This document shows positions 1 through 7,706 of a stretch of 64,000 nucleotides of DNA, in pieces. The position numbers and the translations under genes are program-made. The DNA lies in assembly GCF_042675745.1 (NCBI RefSeq), contig NZ_JBHTJM010000002.1:372001-436000 (forward strand), written 5' to 3'. This DNA is from Pseudofulvibacter geojedonensis. Its GTDB lineage: Bacteria > Bacteroidota > Bacteroidia > Flavobacteriales > Flavobacteriaceae. The notes beneath the pieces were generated by a model. The model was not told the origin of the DNA and did no database searches. It saw only the letters and a program-made list of their open reading frames with translations. The first letter of the stretch is position 1, and each line of letters starts with the position of its first letter.

Positions 1-1653
1 CTTTCTGTATACCAAGATCAGACTGTTGGTGTTTATGAGTATAATTACTGGAATTCTCCTGTTGGTTTAGCTCCTGATGGAACCACAAGAGCGAACACTG
101 CATCTGATAAATCTTTAATGTTCGATCCTGCTGACAACGCAGATCCTTCTAACGTAAACTCAACTGCATTTCCTTTTATTGGAGGCTACAATAGTACAGA
201 TACTCAAATTGCAGAATTTTGGATATATAACACAGAGAGTTCTTATGATTATTGGGGGTGGAATGCTGGAATGGCAACCAACCCTGCTTTAGGATTTACT
301 CTAAAAGGAAGACCTACTAGAACTACTATAGATTATAGAGGTCGTCCAAAAACCGGAAACATGACTGTTAATGTAGATTGGAATGGTACATCTGACGCTA
401 CCCAAGGAGGTTCTGTAAATTATGATGGTTTACAAGCTAGCCAAGTAGAAACATTAGTGGGTAATCCTTACCCATCTACATTAGATTTAAAAATGTTTTT
501 AAGAAATGTTAACAACATTGCCAACTTAGAGTCTGCAATTTATTTTTGGCAACAAAAGGCCGTAGGATCTCACAACTTACATGACTACGAAGGTGGTTAC
601 GGTGTATGGGTACCTGGAGTATTAGTTGACGATAATGATCACGGAACATTTACCCCAGCAACCTTTACCAGCTATAACGGTGATGGACAAAATAATGGAG
701 GGGCTAGTGGATCTGGTACTGCATATTCAGGAACATATAGTCGTAGATATGCTGCTATTGGACAAGGTTTTATGGTTAGAAACATTAACGGGTTACAAAA
801 TGCTACAGCAGAGTTTGACAACTCTATGCGTTTATATGTAAAAGACAGCCCAGCTGGTGTTGATATTTTTGCTAGAGCTAGTAGTGAAGACGAAGAGATC
901 ATTGCAATGTCTCATAATGGCTTAGACTATATGGATATTGTTAATAACCCTACAAGAATTCCAGAAATAAGAATCCATTCAAAAATTGCTGACTCTTATT
1001 ACAGAGAAAGTGTTATTGCTTTTAGAAATGGTACTGATTTAAGTTTTAAACCTACCTGTGATGCTAGAATTGCACAAAAATTAGCGTCTGACACTTACTT
1101 TGTTATAGATGAAAATGATTTATCTATAAAATCTATTACTTATGATATTGATGCTAGATTACCTTTTGGTATTGTTGTAGCTAACGACGCTACACCTTAT
1201 AGCATTACTGTTAACAGTCTTACTCATGTTGATGAAAACATTGACGTATTTATGCACGACAAACTTAACGATAGCTATACAGATATCAAAAACGGAACAT
1301 TTGAAGTTACTTTAGATCAAGGAACTTACAATGATCGTTTTGTTGTTGTGTTTAGAGATGCTTATGCAGAGCAAGAAGAAGCTTTAAATTTAGAAGAAGA
1401 AGAAATAACCAGTTCTTTTAATGTATTCCAAAACAACGATTTAGAACAGCTAATTATAAGCAATCCTAAATCTCATACTGTAAAGTCTTTTACAATGTAT
1501 GATGCTGCCGGAAAACAAATCTTTAACAACATCAACCTTGGAAACGATACAGAATACACTTTCCCTACTGCTTCTTTAAGTTCAGGAGTATATATAGTTA
1601 AAGTTATAACTGACCAAGATTTTAACATCACTAAAAAGGTTACAGTTAAATAA
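1..1653 (+). CDS. Large surface protein with T9SS type A sorting domain (5' end outside window)
   Basis: The reading frame is open from base 1, so the gene starts upstream and only its last 550 codons are here; the first internal ATG (118) is not the start. The visible part is a beta-rich extracellular segment with the EYNYWNSPVG stretch seen in long flavobacterial surface proteins. The last ~75 residues form a T9SS type A sorting domain (FNVFQNND, then MYDAAGKQIF, then SSGVYIVKV and TKKVTVK), which directs export across the outer membrane and is normally cleaved off. No catalytic motif is visible in this portion, so adhesion or an enzymatic N-terminus are equally possible. A strong terminator follows 30 nt after the stop. 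Confidence 0.85.
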   Translation, partial: LSVYQDQTVGVYEYNYWNSPVGLAPDGTTRANTASDKSLMFDPADNADPSNVNSTAFPFIGGYNSTDTQIAEFWIYNTESSYDYWGWNAGMATNPALGFTLKGRPTRTTIDYRGRPKTGNMTVNVDWNGTSDATQGGSVNYDGLQASQVETLVGNPYPSTLDLKMFLRNVNNIANLESAIYFWQQKAVGSHNLHDYEGGYGVWVPGVLVDDNDHGTFTPATFTSYNGDGQNNGGASGSGTAYSGTYSRRYAAIGQGFMVRNINGLQNATAEFDNSMRLYVKDSPAGVDIFARASSEDEEIIAMSHNGLDYMDIVNNPTRIPEIRIHSKIADSYYRESVIAFRNGTDLSFKPTCDARIAQKLASDTYFVIDENDLSIKSITYDIDARLPFGIVVANDATPYSITVNSLTHVDENIDVFMHDKLNDSYTDIKNGTFEVTLDQGTYNDRFVVVFRDAYAEQEEALNLEEEEITSSFNVFQNNDLEQLIISNPKSHTVKSFTMYDAAGKQIFNNINLGNDTEYTFPTASLSSGVYIVKVITDQDFNITKKVTVK

Positions 1654-1683
1654 ACAATAGAGATAAAAAATTCATTCATACTA

Positions 1684-1713
1684 AAAAAAGCCAAGTTTAA
1701 ACTTGGCTTTTTT
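1684..1713 (+). terminator. Rho-independent terminator of the T9SS gene
   Basis: Perfect 15+15 nt inverted repeat: arms AAAAAAGCCAAGTTT and AAACTTGGCTTTTTT. The U-run is in the right place for + strand termination, 30 nt after the stop codon. The A-run also makes it usable in the other direction. Confidence 0.85.
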
Positions 1714-1997
1714 ATTTATATCAATTTTGAGAAATTCTTAATCAAATATACTTACTAACAGAAACAAGTTCTTTTTAATCCCCTATATACTTATAAACTT
1801 AAAAGCTAAATTGTATAGCAAAAAATAAAACATTAAAGTTTTTATAGACTAGAAAACTAGACCGAAAAAAAAGAAATACTTTTTTATAAAATGCAAACTT
1901 ATAAATACTTAATACCTTCTTAGAGTAAATAGTATATAAATACACAATTCATTTCATAATGTCAAGTTATTTAATCCATACATAACGGCACAAAAAT

Positions 1998-2021
1998 AGG
2001 CGCTAGATAAATCTAGCGCCT
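1998..2021 (-). terminator. Terminator of rocD
   Basis: Inverted repeat AGGCGCTAGAT - AA - ATCTAGCGCCT. Read on the minus strand it is followed by ATTTTTGTG, giving a hairpin plus U-tract about 35 nt after the rocD stop. Confidence 0.75.
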
Positions 2022-2056
2022 TTATTATGATAATAATAAAAAGCTTTTAGAAATTA

Positions 2057-3301
2057 TTACTTCTCAAACTCTTTTAATGTTTTTACTATTATAGAAACAC
2101 AATCTAACAACTGCTCTTTATTCATAACTAAAGGAGGTGCAAAACGAATTATATTACCATGAGTAGGTTTAGCTAATAAACCATTATCACGTAAACGCAA
2201 GCAAATATTCCAAGCAGTATTACTTTCCTCAGAATCATTAATAACTATTGCGTTTAACAAACCTTTTCCTCTTACTAAAGAAACAATATTACTGTCAGCT
2301 ATATATTTAGACATTTCTTCTCTAAATAACTGACCTAAGACTTCAGCATTTTCTGCTAGTTTCTCTTCTCTAACAACCTCTAAAGCCGCTATTGCAACAG
2401 CTGCTGCTATAGGATTTCCTCCAAAAGTACTACCGTGGTTTCCTGGCTTAATAACATTCATAATATTATTATTAGCCAATACAGCAGAAACTGGGTAAGC
2501 TCCTCCACTTAAGGCTTTTCCTAATATTAAAATGTCTGGCTTAACATTTTCATGATCTACGGCTACCATTTTACCAGTACGTGCAATACCTGTTTGCACT
2601 TCATCTGCAATAAACAAAACATTATACTTTTCACACAATGCTTTTGCTCCAGCCAAATACCCCTCTTGCGGCACATAAACTCCAGCTTCGCCCTGAATAG
2701 GCTCCGCCATAAAACCTGCTATGTTTTTATTATTCTTTAATGTTTCCTCTAATACCTCTAAATCGTCGTACGCTATCTTAATGAAACCATTTGTAAATGG
2801 CCCAAAGTTTTTTCTTGCAACTGGGTCATTAGAAAAAGAAATAATGGTAGTTGTTCTTCCATGGAAATTGTTTTCACATACAACTATTTGAGCATCATTT
2901 TCCGCAAGCCCTTTAACTTCATAAGCCCACTTTCTACATAATTTAAGAGCTGTTTCAACAGCCTCGGCTCCTGTATTCATTGGCAACAACTTATCAAAAC
3001 CAAAAAGTTCAGTTGCATATTTTTCATACTTACCAAGCATATCATTATAAAATGCTCTTGAAGTTAACGTTAATGTTTGCGCTTGAGCCACCATAGCCCC
3101 TACTATTTTAGGATGACAATGTCCTTGGTTTACTGCAGAATAAGCAGATAGAAAATCATAATACTTTTTTCCTTCTACATCCCAAACATATACTCCTTCA
3201 CCTTTCGATAAAACTACTGGTAATGGGTGATAGTTATGAGCTCCATACTTGTCTTCTAATTCAATTGCTTGTTGTGACGTTACTTGTTCTAAAACAGCCA
3301 T
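2057..3301 (-). CDS. rocD: Ornithine--oxo-acid aminotransferase
   Basis: Class III PLP-dependent aminotransferase, 414 residues, the usual length for ornithine delta-aminotransferase. It transfers the delta-amino group of ornithine to 2-oxoglutarate, giving glutamate semialdehyde and linking arginine/ornithine breakdown to proline and glutamate in the cytosol. Visible signatures are AYSAVNQGHCHPKI near the N-terminus, FHGRT, the cofactor-binding ADEVQTGIARTG, the PLP lysine in ILGKALSGG, and GNHGSTFGGNP. It is a single-gene unit with its own terminator. A 5' leader of ~100 nt with hairpins precedes it (see 3345-3408). Other class III enzymes (acetylornithine aminotransferase) are possible but fit less well. 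Confidence 0.93.
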   Translation of the reverse strand: MAVLEQVTSQQAIELEDKYGAHNYHPLPVVLSKGEGVYVWDVEGKKYYDFLSAYSAVNQGHCHPKIVGAMVAQAQTLTLTSRAFYNDMLGKYEKYATELFGFDKLLPMNTGAEAVETALKLCRKWAYEVKGLAENDAQIVVCENNFHGRTTTIISFSNDPVARKNFGPFTNGFIKIAYDDLEVLEETLKNNKNIAGFMAEPIQGEAGVYVPQEGYLAGAKALCEKYNVLFIADEVQTGIARTGKMVAVDHENVKPDILILGKALSGGAYPVSAVLANNNIMNVIKPGNHGSTFGGNPIAAAVAIAALEVVREEKLAENAEVLGQLFREEMSKYIADSNIVSLVRGKGLLNAIVINDSEESNTAWNICLRLRDNGLLAKPTHGNIIRFAPPLVMNKEQLLDCVSIIVKTLKEFEK

Positions 3302-3733
3302 TTTTTAAATAATTTAAGATAAATAAAATAACCATTCCTTCTGTACCTTTATCCTTTCGATAACGCATCGAAAATTCAGCGTGGGAGAGAAATCACCCCT
3401 AAGTGCTGCAAATTAATAAATTTATGCAAGTTTTTTATTATGTTTTATACAAAACAAACATTAAACCCAACTATGTTTATAATTTTACCTCTATCTTACA
3501 AGTACAACCACTACACTTTCAACTTTTTAACACTTTGTAAGCTCCTTTTACACCTTCATTAAAACATTTCATTTTCCATATTCTTTTTTTCTTTTAAACT
3601 ACTATGAGCTAACATGTATTATAAAACAACAGTAAAACAAAAAAATGTTCGCTTTTAACAAACTTTAATAGCTTTTTAAGCCTAAAAAATTAAAATACTA
3701 TTATTTTTGTTTTTATAGAAACGCACAAAAGGT
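3302..3733. other. Divergent intergenic region between rocD and the DUF6452 gene
   Basis: 432 nt carrying the 5' regions of both genes. The rocD side has the GC-richer, hairpin-forming block at 3345-3408. The other side has TATTTTTG at 3702-3709, a match to the Bacteroidota -7 element about 25 nt before the DUF6452 start; I see no matching -33 TTG. The middle (about 3420-3690) is AT-rich and I see nothing else in it. Confidence 0.5.
3345..3408 (-). promoter_or_regulatory. Possible structured mRNA leader of rocD
   Basis: Read toward rocD, this block can fold into an outer stem CAGC/GCUG enclosing GGGG/CCC, followed by a 7-bp hairpin UUUCGAU-GCGUU-AUCGAAA (3355-3373) and a purine-rich stretch (GGAUAAAGGUACAGAAGG). 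It stands out because it is much more GC-rich than the flanking DNA. I do not recognise it as TPP, SAM, glycine, cobalamin or another riboswitch class I can recall. Whether it binds a ligand is unknown. Confidence 0.35.
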
Positions 3734-4255
3734 ATGAAAAAGGCACTTATTCTCATTATAACAGTTATTGGGATACTTGTAGGTTGCGAAAAAGATGATA
3801 TATGCTCTGATGCTAATGCTAATACACCGCATTTAATTATTAGATTTTACAACATATCGAACACAAATGAGCTAAAAGCTGTTAACAATCTAAAAGTAAA
3901 TGGAGTTAGTAATAGTGAAGAAATTGGCATAACGACCACAAAAGACTCTATTGTTCTACCATTAAGAGTATTAAACAACAATACCTTATTTACCCTTACA
4001 AAAGACTACACTTATAATAACAATGGAACTCCAGACGATACTAGTGATGATATAATTGGTGGTAATACAGATGAAATAACAATATCATACAATAACGAAC
4101 AGGTTTTTATATCGAGAGCATGTGGATACAAAAACATCTACAAGAATACCAATATAGGATTTACAGCTGATAGTGACAACTGGATTCTAAATACCGAAAT
4201 CAAACAAACTACAATAGACAACGAAAATAATGCGCATATACATATTTATCATTAG
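3734..4255 (+). CDS. DUF6452 family lipoprotein
   Basis: 173 residues. The N-terminus is a lipoprotein signal peptide with lipobox-like ILVGC, so the mature protein would start at a lipidated Cys and sit in the membrane facing the periplasm or surface. The conserved block ICSDANANTPHLIIRFYN matches the DUF6452 family as I know it from Flavobacteriaceae; the function is unknown. Its 3' end overlaps the next gene by 26 nt, so the two are almost certainly co-transcribed and translationally coupled. In this family the DUF6452/DUF6048 pair usually occurs together. Confidence 0.8.
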   Translation: MKKALILIITVIGILVGCEKDDICSDANANTPHLIIRFYNISNTNELKAVNNLKVNGVSNSEEIGITTTKDSIVLPLRVLNNNTLFTLTKDYTYNNNGTPDDTSDDIIGGNTDEITISYNNEQVFISRACGYKNIYKNTNIGFTADSDNWILNTEIKQTTIDNENNAHIHIYH

Positions 4256-4916
4256 TTTATTTTGCAGCCTTTGTTTATATAGTCAAGAAAAAGCAATAGA
4301 CTCTTCTAGCAAAAAGCATCGTTATGGATTGCGAGTAGGTACGGACATTTCAAAGCTTATAAAAACTGCTATTAGAAGCAATTACACTGCTTTTGAAATA
4401 AATGCAGATTATAAATTTGCAAAGAAATATTATATAGCTGGTGAAATAGGTTATGAAAATCATTTAATAAATGAGACTCAAATCAATTTAAACACTAAAG
4501 GGTCATACATTAAATTTGGAGTAGATTACAATGCCTACCAAAACTGGTTAAATATGGAAAATGCCATTTACGCAGGTTTAAGATACGGATTTAGCTCTTT
4601 TTCTCAAACTTTAAACAGCTATAGCATATACAATACTGATGACTATTGGAATGAGAATAACTTAATAAATACTCCCGAATCATTCAACGGAATTTCTTCT
4701 CATTGGATAGAATTTATTTTTGGTATAAAAACAGAAGTACTCAACAATGTATACCTTGGCGTTAATGTCCAATTAAAAAGAAACATTAGCAATAATTCTG
4801 CCGAAAACTTCGATAATTTGTACATCCCTGGCTTTGGAAAGACATATGAAACAAGCAAATGGGGTGTTGGTTTTGGGTACACAATCAACTATTTTATCCC
4901 TTTTTACAAAAAGTAA
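4230..4916 (+). CDS. DUF6048 family outer-membrane-like protein
   Basis: 228 residues starting inside the 3' end of the DUF6452 gene. The N-terminal MRIYIFIISLFCSLCLYSQE is a Sec signal peptide, which supports this start. The rest alternates short beta-strands with aromatic girdle residues (YGLRVGTDISK, YYIAGEIGYENH, GVDYNAYQNW) and ends in GFGYTINYFIPFYKK, consistent with a small outer-membrane beta-barrel. It matches the uncharacterised DUF6048 family. A complex with the adjacent lipoprotein is a reasonable inference from the overlap but is not shown by the sequence. Confidence 0.8.
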   Translation: MRIYIFIISLFCSLCLYSQEKAIDSSSKKHRYGLRVGTDISKLIKTAIRSNYTAFEINADYKFAKKYYIAGEIGYENHLINETQINLNTKGSYIKFGVDYNAYQNWLNMENAIYAGLRYGFSSFSQTLNSYSIYNTDDYWNENNLINTPESFNGISSHWIEFIFGIKTEVLNNVYLGVNVQLKRNISNNSAENFDNLYIPGFGKTYETSKWGVGFGYTINYFIPFYKK

Positions 4917-4937
4917 AGATATTTCAAAATAAAAACT

Positions 4938-7355
4938 TTACAACCCAAAAGATACACTAAAATTAAATCGTATCCCCTCACTTGACCCAAAAGTCATTAA
5001 AGACCCTTTTAATAAATTAGCAGATTGTAACCAAAATCCAGCTCCGTAAGAAGTATGTAATTTATTAGACGATTCACCTGCTAACCAAACTCTTCCCGCA
5101 TCAAAACCACTTATTAAACCAAATTGAAGAGGCAATACATCAGATTTTAAATCTTTTACATACCATTTTATATCAGAATTAGAAAACAATGATGATTGCC
5201 CAGTAAATCTTTGGTTTCTATAACCTCTTAAACCATTGTTCCCTCCAATACTAGCCGCTTGATAAAACTCTAAATGTTTACCAAAAACATAATTATAATT
5301 CAACCTAGCGTCAACCCAAACTTTATCCTTATAAACAGGATAAGACAACATAACATCTGGTTGAATACTTGTTACAATCTTTTGTGTGTCTTTAAGATTT
5401 ACTGCGGATTTTACTGATAAATTAGGGACTAGCTTCAAATCTTCGATAAGTTTTATTTTTTTATACTTAAAGCCAAGATTTAAGCCTATATAATTTTTTA
5501 AATCAAAGAACTCATCATCTGGAAAAAACAAAGTTTCTGAACTAACAAATCTTTCAGGTGTTTTATCTACTTTAATACTTTCTAAAAAGAAATTCACCTT
5601 TGCTTCATACCTTTTTTTCTTTCTCACCAACCCCAATTGAGTATTTAGCACAGACATACGAACCCTATTGTATTTTAACTTTAAGTTATCATCAAAATTG
5701 GGCGTTTCATTTCCAAACCCAAAAAAATTAGTACTATAATTAGGGCTTTGGTAACCTACAGATACAAACGCATTGTTGTCTTTTACCAAATTAACCACTT
5801 CTCCTGTGTACCTCAACTTAAAGCCTATCTGCCCTAAATAGAACACCCCTTCCAGTTCATGATTTTGAGTAAACGGATTGCGTTCGAAATTATTAACTCT
5901 CAAAGTGTTTAAAGCACCAATAAATATACCGTCGTCCGGGTTAGCTCCTAAAACAGGGCTTATTTTATAACTACTGTGTTTATATTTTACTAGTGAATTA
6001 TCTACTAAGTAACCATCATTAAACAATACCTTTTTAGCCTTATGAGATCGAACAATATTTGTTTGTTTTTTTGTATCATAAATAGTTATTCCCCTACCGT
6101 TGTTAATTTCATATTTATCGAGATGATTCCCACCTATTAAACTAATAGGAATAGCTAACTTTGACTCGCCGTTTACCTCAAAATAATCGCTTCCATCCAA
6201 ACCATATACCCAAATACTTTTAGTGTTCTTTTTAGTAAACGAATAACTATTTATCGGACTCTTTTTCCCCTCTTTTTCATTGTAGATATTTACATTGGTT
6301 ACACCATTAGACTTCCTGTTAACAACAATTATATTACTATTATTTGATGCTTTAACAATTTTATGAGGAGATATTAAATTATAATATTCTGTTGCTATTA
6401 ACTCTAAGTTTTTTATTCTACCTTTTAAAACTTCAAAAAGTTGTTCAGTAGCTCTATCCTTAATTGTATAAGGAAGCTTCTTTTTTATACTATCAATTTG
6501 TAAATCAGTTAGATTTTTTTTCACAAAATCAACCTCACTCATCCATTCCTCATAAGATAGTGTACTCAATACATTTACATCAAAACCTATTAACTCCTTA
6601 CTTATCTTTTTTATATCTTTTATCTTTACTGTATAGTTAGAAAAATGCTTGTAAGCTGGGATCAGCTTACTAATTAATGAATAAGTACCTTCTAATCGCA
6701 TAAATTGATTGTCATAATTAGACAGGTAAGGCAACACCTCTACCTTTTCATTATATGCTTTTAAGATCCATTCAGTATTGTTTATTGATCTTGAATTATT
6801 ACCTACTATAAAATCTAACAATCTAGAACGTAAATACAATTGTTCATTAAAAACAATACTATCATGTTTATTTATTTTTAAAAAAGCATGATTGGTATTT
6901 AATGTTTTTGTTTTTTTTGATTCTTTAAACACATTTCCTTTATAAGAGACCAGAATACTTTCGCTATTAGGGATTGCTATTTGTTCTGCTAAAGCTTGAG
7001 TAATAACACTTGAAAACGGATAAGATAATTGTTCAAACTCTCTTAATTTTTTTTGAAGGGTTGTACCTTTTATTTCTTCTGGTGAATATGATTGGTTTAA
7101 CAAAGATTGCTCTAGCAACTGCTTATCTGTTTTCACCAAAGAAATAAAATCTTTTTTATAATCTTTTTTATCAATTGCTGGCAACTGAATACTCTTTACG
7201 AACAAACCACTATAAGGAAACTTTTTAGAATACCTTGTAACACTATCTGTAGTATAAATAGATACCCACACACTATCTTGTTCTTTTTGTTGAGAAAAAG
7301 AATTCTTAAAACTACATAAAATAATAGCGAACAAAAAAAGTAGGCGATTTTGCAT
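4938..7355 (-). CDS. Omp85/BamA-like outer-membrane protein with degenerate N-terminal module
   Basis: 805 residues with signal peptide MQNRLLFLFAIILCSFKNSFSQ. The C-terminal ~330 residues have the look of an Omp85-type 16-strand barrel (GANPDDGIFIGAL, then QAASIGGNNGLRGYRNQRFTGQ, then GFDAGRVW and a terminal FNFSVSFGL); GLRGYRNQRF corresponds to the VRGF/Y-type lid-lock motif. The N-terminal ~450 residues resemble the middle of flavobacterial metallophosphoesterase-Omp85 fusions, but the phosphoesterase domain is absent. Segments that I recall as GDWDRH and PRDRD in that family read GNNSRS and LSNYDN here. Likely role is outer-membrane protein insertion or secretion, unproven. It is monocistronic and convergent with the DUF6048 gene. 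Confidence 0.75.
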   Translation of the reverse strand: MQNRLLFLFAIILCSFKNSFSQQKEQDSVWVSIYTTDSVTRYSKKFPYSGLFVKSIQLPAIDKKDYKKDFISLVKTDKQLLEQSLLNQSYSPEEIKGTTLQKKLREFEQLSYPFSSVITQALAEQIAIPNSESILVSYKGNVFKESKKTKTLNTNHAFLKINKHDSIVFNEQLYLRSRLLDFIVGNNSRSINNTEWILKAYNEKVEVLPYLSNYDNQFMRLEGTYSLISKLIPAYKHFSNYTVKIKDIKKISKELIGFDVNVLSTLSYEEWMSEVDFVKKNLTDLQIDSIKKKLPYTIKDRATEQLFEVLKGRIKNLELIATEYYNLISPHKIVKASNNSNIIVVNRKSNGVTNVNIYNEKEGKKSPINSYSFTKKNTKSIWVYGLDGSDYFEVNGESKLAIPISLIGGNHLDKYEINNGRGITIYDTKKQTNIVRSHKAKKVLFNDGYLVDNSLVKYKHSSYKISPVLGANPDDGIFIGALNTLRVNNFERNPFTQNHELEGVFYLGQIGFKLRYTGEVVNLVKDNNAFVSVGYQSPNYSTNFFGFGNETPNFDDNLKLKYNRVRMSVLNTQLGLVRKKKRYEAKVNFFLESIKVDKTPERFVSSETLFFPDDEFFDLKNYIGLNLGFKYKKIKLIEDLKLVPNLSVKSAVNLKDTQKIVTSIQPDVMLSYPVYKDKVWVDARLNYNYVFGKHLEFYQAASIGGNNGLRGYRNQRFTGQSSLFSNSDIKWYVKDLKSDVLPLQFGLISGFDAGRVWLAGESSNKLHTSYGAGFWLQSANLLKGSLMTFGSSEGIRFNFSVSFGL

Positions 7356-7468
7356 GTTTAGGGTATACTTTAGATGGATAAATGTACACTTTATAACTCA
7401 ACTATTCAAGCTTTAGTATTCATTATCAACCACTTGTTTTTTATTGATAATTTTTACAACAAAAATGT

Positions 7469-7498
7469 TTGTATTATTGAAAAACACTACTATATTTG
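7469..7498 (+). promoter_or_regulatory. Promoter of tRNA-Tyr
   Basis: TTG at 7469-7471, a 19-nt spacer, then TATATTTG at 7491-7498. This is a perfect fit to the Bacteroidota housekeeping consensus and lies 24 nt before the tRNA. Confidence 0.8.
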
Positions 7499-7521
7499 CA
7501 ACCGCATAAACGAATGCTTTG

Positions 7522-7604
7522 GGGGAGATTCCAGAGCGGCCAAATGGGACGGACTGTAACTCCGTTGTCTTTCGACTTCGCAGGTTCGAATCCTGCTCTC
7601 CCCA
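7522..7604 (+). tRNA. tRNA-Tyr (GTA)
   Basis: 83 nt with a type II long variable arm. Acceptor GGGGAGA pairs with TCTCCCC, discriminator A. The anticodon loop CTGTAAC gives GTA, and the T arm is GCAGG-TTCGAAT-CCTGC. The 3' CCA is not encoded. Confidence 0.95.
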
Positions 7605-7605
7605 C

Positions 7606-7636
7606 AAAACCGGTAACAAAAGTTATCGGTTTTTTT
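7606..7636 (+). terminator. Terminator after tRNA-Tyr
   Basis: AAAACCGGTAAC - AAAA - GTTATCGGTTTT stem (one G-U pair) followed by a T-run, starting 2 nt after the tRNA. Confidence 0.85.
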
Positions 7637-7653
7637 ATGTCATTAATTCTAAT

Positions 7654-7679
7654 AAAAAAAGAGAAGCAAAATGCTCCTC
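7654..7679 (-). terminator. Terminator of clpC
   Basis: On the minus strand GAGGAGCA - TTT - TGCTTCTC forms an 8-bp stem (one G-U pair) followed by seven Ts, about 30 nt after the clpC stop. Confidence 0.8.
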
Positions 7680-7706
7680 TTTTTTTATTATTTAAAGAAA
7701 TAACTA

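Larger units (their letters stand above)
1654..2056. other. Intergenic region between convergent genes
   Basis: 403 nt between the T9SS gene and rocD, which converge. It holds one terminator hairpin for each gene (1684-1713 and 1998-2021). The ~280 nt between them is extremely AT-rich with no ORF, tRNA or repeat that I can recognise. Confidence 0.6.

Noticed and set aside
3345..3408. TPP, glycine or SAM riboswitch upstream of rocD
   Set aside because: The conserved cores of these classes (for example CUGAGA, or AGAGAGGUGGAGGGA) are not present; kept only as an unassigned structured leader.
7413..7619. Minus-strand ORF with GEQDSNLRSRKTTELQSVPFG
   Set aside because: Translation of the reverse strand of tRNA-Tyr, a common spurious ORF.
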